Assembly (NCBI GenBank): GCA_023701085.1
Contig: JAMPXR010000049.1
Location: 1-10,390, forward strand
Direction: 5' to 3'
Source of the DNA: Ramlibacter sp.
Lineage (GTDB): Bacteria; Pseudomonadota; Gammaproteobacteria; Burkholderiales; Burkholderiaceae_C
DNA length: 10,390 nt
This document shows, in pieces, positions 7,233-10,390 of the stretch; within the stretch, counting starts at the first letter, position 1; the number at the start of each line of letters is the position of its first letter. The translations under genes and the position numbers were made by a program. A model generated the notes under the pieces. That model searched no databases. It had not been told where the DNA came from and saw only the letters and a program-made list of their open reading frames with translations.

Positions 7233-8996
7233 ATGATCCGGCCGGACCTGAGCACCGTGCGCTGGCTGGTGCCTTACTTCGGTAAGGACCAGGGCGCCGT
7301 CTGGGCCGCGGCCGTGCTCGCCACCATCGTCTCATCGGCCACCGAACCGCTGGTGCCGGCCCTGCTCAAGCCGCTGCTCGATCGCGGCTTCCAGGGAGGC
7401 GGCATCCCGCTGTGGATGGTTCCCGCGGCCCTGCTGCTGATTTTCGGGGTGCGCGGCATCGCCGGGTTCCTGGCCGACCTGGCGCTGGCGAAGATCACGC
7501 AGGACGGCCTGCTCAAGCTGCGCCAGGACGTGTTCGCCCGCGTGCTGGACGCGCGCCTGTCGCTGTTTCGCGAGCAGAACGCCACCGCCCTGTCCAACAC
7601 GGTGGTGTTCGAGGTGCAGAACGGCGCGACCATGCTGGTCAACGCCGTCATCGGCCTGCTCAAGGACAGCGTGTCGCTGCTGGCGCTGCTGGCCTATCTG
7701 CTGTACCTCAACTGGCAGCTCACGCTGATCGTCTTCCTGATCGTCCCGGCCGTCGGCTGGCTGATCCGCACCGTGTCGCGCCGGCTCTACCGCATCGCGC
7801 GCAGCACGCAGACGGCGACCAACGACCTGGCCTATGTGGTCGAGGAGAACGTGCTGGCCGCCCGGGTCGTGCGGCTGCACCGCGCGCAGCGGCAGCAGAC
7901 CGAGCGCTTCGCCCGACTCAGCACGGCGCTGCGGCGGCTGGCGATGAAGACCGCCGTTGCCTCCGCCTCGATCACGCCGCTGACCCACATGCTGGCCGCG
8001 GCGGCGCTGTCGGCGGTGATCTGCGCGGCGCTGTGGCAAAGCCGTGGCGGCATCACCGTGGGCACTTTTGCCTCGTTCATCACGGCCATGCTGATGCTGA
8101 TCGCGCCGATCAAGCGCCTGTCGGAAGTCGCCAGCCCGATCTCCCGCGGGCTGGCGGCGGTGCAGCGCGCGGTCGACCTGGTCCAGAAGACGCCCTCGGA
8201 ATCGGGCGGCTCGTACGCCCCCGCGCGCGCGCAGGGCCGCGTCGAACTGCGCGGCGTGGAGGTGCGCTACCGCGACGACGGGACGGCGGCCCTGGACGGC
8301 ATCACGCTGGCGGTCGAACCGGGCCAGGTGGTGGCACTGGTCGGCCCCTCCGGGTCCGGCAAATCGACGCTGGTCAACCTGCTGCCGCGTTTCGTGCTGC
8401 CCACGCGCGGGCAGGTGCTGCTGGATGGGCACGACGTCGCCGATTGGCGCCTGGACGCGCTGCGCGCCCAGTTCGCGCTAGTCAGCCAGGACGTGGTCAT
8501 GTTCAACGACACGGTGGCCGGCAATATCGCGCTGGGCGGCACGCTGGATGCGCAGCGGCTGGCCGCCTGCGTGGCGGCCGCGCACCTGGAGGATCTTGTC
8601 GCCTCACTGCCCGAAGGATTGGACACGGTCGTGGGCCACAACGCGGTGACACTGTCGGGCGGCCAGCGGCAGCGCCTGGCCATTGCCCGCGCGCTGTACA
8701 AGGATGCGCCGGTGCTGATCCTCGACGAAGCGACTTCGGCGCTGGACAGCGCATCGGAGCGCTTCGTGCACGAAGCGCTGCAAAACCTCATGGCCGGCCG
8801 CACCACGCTGATCGTGGCGCACCGCCTGTCCACCATCGAGCACGCGGACCGGGTGCTGGTCCTCGACCAGGGCCGGCTGGTGCAAAGCGGATCGCATGCC
8901 GAGCTGCTGGCGCGCGGCGGCCTGTACGCCCAGCTGCACGCCCTGCAGCGCGGCGGCGCCGCGGCCACCGCGTCGCCACCGACCATCGTGCAATGA
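7233..8996 (+). CDS. msbA: Lipid A export ABC transporter MsbA
   Basis: An inner-membrane half-transporter that works as a homodimer and uses ATP to flip lipid A-core from the cytoplasmic to the periplasmic leaflet. It has 587 residues from the ATG at 7233, close to E. coli MsbA (582). The N-terminal membrane domain (to about 320) contains hydrophobic segments such as AAVLATIVSSATEPLVPALL, MVPAALLLIFGVRGIAGFL, LLALLAYLLYLNWQLTLIVF and MLAAAALSAVICAALW. The ATPase domain carries Walker A GPSGSGKST (371-379), a Q-loop in LVSQDVVMFNDTV, signature LSGGQ (474-478), Walker B VLILDE (D498, E499) and H-loop H530 in VAHRLST. A GTG at 7203 would add ten residues unlike the family, so ATG is preferred; no strong ribosome site is seen. 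The neighbouring core glycosyltransferases support a lipid A role over a drug exporter. The stop overlaps the next start (ATGA at 8993-8996). Confidence 0.94.
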   Translation: MIRPDLSTVRWLVPYFGKDQGAVWAAAVLATIVSSATEPLVPALLKPLLDRGFQGGGIPLWMVPAALLLIFGVRGIAGFLADLALAKITQDGLLKLRQDVFARVLDARLSLFREQNATALSNTVVFEVQNGATMLVNAVIGLLKDSVSLLALLAYLLYLNWQLTLIVFLIVPAVGWLIRTVSRRLYRIARSTQTATNDLAYVVEENVLAARVVRLHRAQRQQTERFARLSTALRRLAMKTAVASASITPLTHMLAAAALSAVICAALWQSRGGITVGTFASFITAMLMLIAPIKRLSEVASPISRGLAAVQRAVDLVQKTPSESGGSYAPARAQGRVELRGVEVRYRDDGTAALDGITLAVEPGQVVALVGPSGSGKSTLVNLLPRFVLPTRGQVLLDGHDVADWRLDALRAQFALVSQDVVMFNDTVAGNIALGGTLDAQRLAACVAAAHLEDLVASLPEGLDTVVGHNAVTLSGGQRQRLAIARALYKDAPVLILDEATSALDSASERFVHEALQNLMAGRTTLIVAHRLSTIEHADRVLVLDQGRLVQSGSHAELLARGGLYAQLHALQRGGAAATASPPTIVQ

Positions 8997-10087
8997 ACAC
9001 GCCCGACGCCATTTCGCCGGAGCAGCTGCGGCGCGTGCTGGTCATCAAGCTGCGCCACCACGGCGATGTCCTGCTGTCCAGTCCGGTACTGACCGCGCTC
9101 AAGTCCGGCGCGCCGCAGGCCCGGATCGACGCGCTGGTGTACGCCGAAACCGGCGCGATGCTGCGAGGCCATCCGGCGCTGGACCAACTCCATCTGGTAA
9201 CCCGGCACGCCAAGCTCGGGCTGCTGGAGCAACTGCGCAGCGAATGGCGTCTCTTCCAGGCCTTGCGCTCGCGCCGCTACGACCTGCTGGTGCATCTGAC
9301 CGACCACCCGCGCGGCGCGTGGCTGTCCTGGCTGCTCGGGCCGCGCTGGTCCGTCAGCTACGAACGCCCCGGGCGCCAGCGCTGGTGGAAGCGCTCGTTC
9401 TCGCATCTGGCGCGCCAGCCGCGCGGCACGCCGCGCCACACGGTCGAGCGGCACCTGGACCTGCTGCGCCGCGTGGGCATCCATCCCGTCATTCAGGACA
9501 AACGGCCGACGCTCACCATCGACGAGCCGACGCATGAGCGCGCGCGGGAGAAGCTGCGCCTGGCCGGATGGAGCGGAGGCCATTACGCGGTGCTGCACCC
9601 GGGCTCGCGCTGGATGTTCAAGACCTGGACGGCGCAGGGCAATGCGCGGGTCATCGACCATCTGGCCGGCCGCGGCCTGGCCGTCGTGCTGACGGCGGCG
9701 CCCGACCCGCAGGAGACCTGGCTCACCGACCGCATCCTGCAATCCGCCCGCGCCGGCTGCGTCGACCTGCGCGGCCAACTGACGCTCGAGGAACTGGCCA
9801 GCGTCATCAGCCAGGCGCGGCTGTTCGTGGGCGTGGATTCGGTGCCCATGCACATCGCCGCCGCGGTGGGCACGCCGGGCGTGGCCCTGTTCGGACCGAG
9901 CAACGACATCGAATGGCGGCCCTGGAGCGACGCCTTCGAGGTGGTCGCGTCCCGCGACTTCCCGTGCCGCCCCTGCGGCATCGACGGCTGCGGTGGCAGC
10001 AAGCGCTCGGACTGCCTGGCCAGCTTGCCGGCCGAGCAGGTGATCGCGGCAGCCGACCGCATGCTGGAGCGCCATGGGCGTGCCTGA
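8993..10087 (+). CDS. waaQ: Family 9 heptosyltransferase, WaaQ/RfaQ type
   Basis: A GT-B, family 9 glycosyltransferase that most resembles heptosyltransferase III (WaaQ/RfaQ), which transfers heptose from ADP-heptose to the inner-core heptose of lipopolysaccharide in the cytoplasm. It has 364 residues. VLVIKLRHHGDVLLSSPV begins at residue 15, with HHGD at 22-25; the RHHGD form is typical of WaaQ, where WaaC and WaaF differ. HPGSRWMFKTW starts at H202, and FVGVDSVPMHIAAAVGTP starts at 278 with D282 and H287 in the donor-site region. Near the C-terminus four cysteines, C325, C328, C333 and C341, lie in a Cys-x2-Cys-x4-Cys-x7-Cys pattern. The ATG at 8993 overlaps the msbA stop by four bases, which implies coupled translation. 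The frame is open far upstream inside msbA, but that part is only a shadow. A related core heptosyltransferase with another acceptor cannot be excluded. Confidence 0.91.
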   Translation: MNTPDAISPEQLRRVLVIKLRHHGDVLLSSPVLTALKSGAPQARIDALVYAETGAMLRGHPALDQLHLVTRHAKLGLLEQLRSEWRLFQALRSRRYDLLVHLTDHPRGAWLSWLLGPRWSVSYERPGRQRWWKRSFSHLARQPRGTPRHTVERHLDLLRRVGIHPVIQDKRPTLTIDEPTHERAREKLRLAGWSGGHYAVLHPGSRWMFKTWTAQGNARVIDHLAGRGLAVVLTAAPDPQETWLTDRILQSARAGCVDLRGQLTLEELASVISQARLFVGVDSVPMHIAAAVGTPGVALFGPSNDIEWRPWSDAFEVVASRDFPCRPCGIDGCGGSKRSDCLASLPAEQVIAAADRMLERHGRA

Positions 10088-10390
10088 ACCGGCCGGCGCG
10101 CGGGCGCCGCGCATCGCCATCGTGCGCGGCGCCTACGACCCGGCGGGTGGCGCGGCGCGCTTCGTGCAGCGGCTGGCCGGCGCCCTGACAGCGCGCGGCG
10201 GCGAGATCACGCTGATCGCCCGGCATTGGCCGCATTCGGCGCAGGCGGGCCTGCCGCCCGGGGCGCGGCTCATCGAACTGAACCCCTTTCACATCGGGCG
10301 CACCTGGCGCGACGCGGCGTTTGCCCGCGCCGTGCGCGCGGCCGTCGCGCACGAAACCTTCGACCTGGTGCAGTCGCACGAGCGGATTCC
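10074..10390 (+). CDS. Family 4 glycosyltransferase, WaaG-like (partial, 3' cut)
   Basis: The first 105 codons of a GT-B glycosyltransferase that runs off the right edge. After a short Pro/Ala-rich start, RIAIVRGAYDPAGGAARFV (residues 13-31) matches the first strand and glycine-rich loop of family 4 enzymes such as WaaG, the core glucosyltransferase. It continues with QRLAGALTARGGEITLIAR and FDLVQSHERI, the second conserved N-domain strand. The catalytic C-terminal domain lies outside the window, so sugar and linkage are unknown. The ATG at 10074 lies 14 bases before the waaQ stop in another frame; a GTG at 10080 is a minor alternative. The overlap makes it the third gene of the msbA-waaQ operon, and the context favours a lipopolysaccharide core role. 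Confidence 0.88.
   Translation, partial: MGVPEPAGARAPRIAIVRGAYDPAGGAARFVQRLAGALTARGGEITLIARHWPHSAQAGLPPGARLIELNPFHIGRTWRDAAFARAVRAAVAHETFDLVQSHERI

Noticed and set aside
7412..8992. A 527-codon upstream extension of the waaQ frame inside msbA, which would make an 891-residue protein
   Set aside because: The extension is a frame-shifted shadow of msbA with no motifs. The ATG at 8993 gives the normal family 9 N-terminus and a typical ATGA overlap.
8267..10120. A 617-codon open frame on the minus strand, antisense to msbA and waaQ
   Set aside because: It lies entirely opposite two well-supported genes and shows low-complexity Arg/Ala/Gln sequence without a domain.
1..10390. Searched by eye for mobile elements, CRISPR repeats, defence or secretion cassettes, riboswitches and tandem repeats
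   Set aside because: No transposase or integrase motifs, no spaced direct repeats and no gap above about 110 bases apart from gene-filled stretches; the tRNA-Lys 3' end has no adjacent integrase or duplicated tRNA tail that would mark an integrated island.

Overview
The window is a GC-rich (roughly two thirds G+C by eye), tightly packed piece of chromosome from a betaproteobacterium of the order Burkholderiales. The mature TolB sequence (start QFRVEVTG, then the run [13 protein letters not shown]) most resembles the Comamonadaceae form as I remember it, so that family is my best guess, held with moderate confidence. I see no transposase, integrase, CRISPR array, toxin-antitoxin pair or phage gene, and base use is even throughout. 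This looks like core genome, not an accessory island.

Layout from left to right. (1) Plus strand, 18-2584: a YheS-type ABC-F ATPase, then a small hydrophobic protein of unknown function with a DUF697-like look. (2) Minus strand, 2653-6291: in transcription order tolB, pal, cpoB (ybgF), tcdA and a tRNA-Lys(UUU) gene, with short gaps or overlaps. (3) Minus strand, 6366-7121 or slightly longer: a family 2 glycosyltransferase of the WaaE/KdtX type, directly upstream of tolB and in the same direction. (4) Plus strand, from 7233 to the right edge: msbA, a WaaQ/RfaQ-type heptosyltransferase, and the start of a family 4 (WaaG-like) glycosyltransferase. These three genes overlap one another and must form one operon that runs off the window.

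Most of the window serves the cell envelope. MsbA flips lipid A-core across the inner membrane, and the three glycosyltransferases probably build the lipopolysaccharide core oligosaccharide on its cytoplasmic face. TolB, Pal and CpoB form the periplasmic and outer-membrane side of the Tol-Pal machine, which constricts and stabilises the outer membrane at division. The waaE-like and msbA genes are head to head and share about 110 bases of control region. tolQ, tolR and tolA, which usually precede tolB, are not here; a glycosyltransferase takes their place.

The second theme is translation: an ABC-F ribosome-associated ATPase, the t6A dehydratase TcdA, and a tRNA-Lys(UUU) gene whose product belongs to TcdA's substrate class.

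I found no convincing new biological system. The points most worth a second look are the tcdA/tRNA-Lys pairing, the twin-arginine-like signal on TolB, the unassigned DUF697-like protein, and the separation of tolB-pal-cpoB from tolQRA beside a lipopolysaccharide core cluster.
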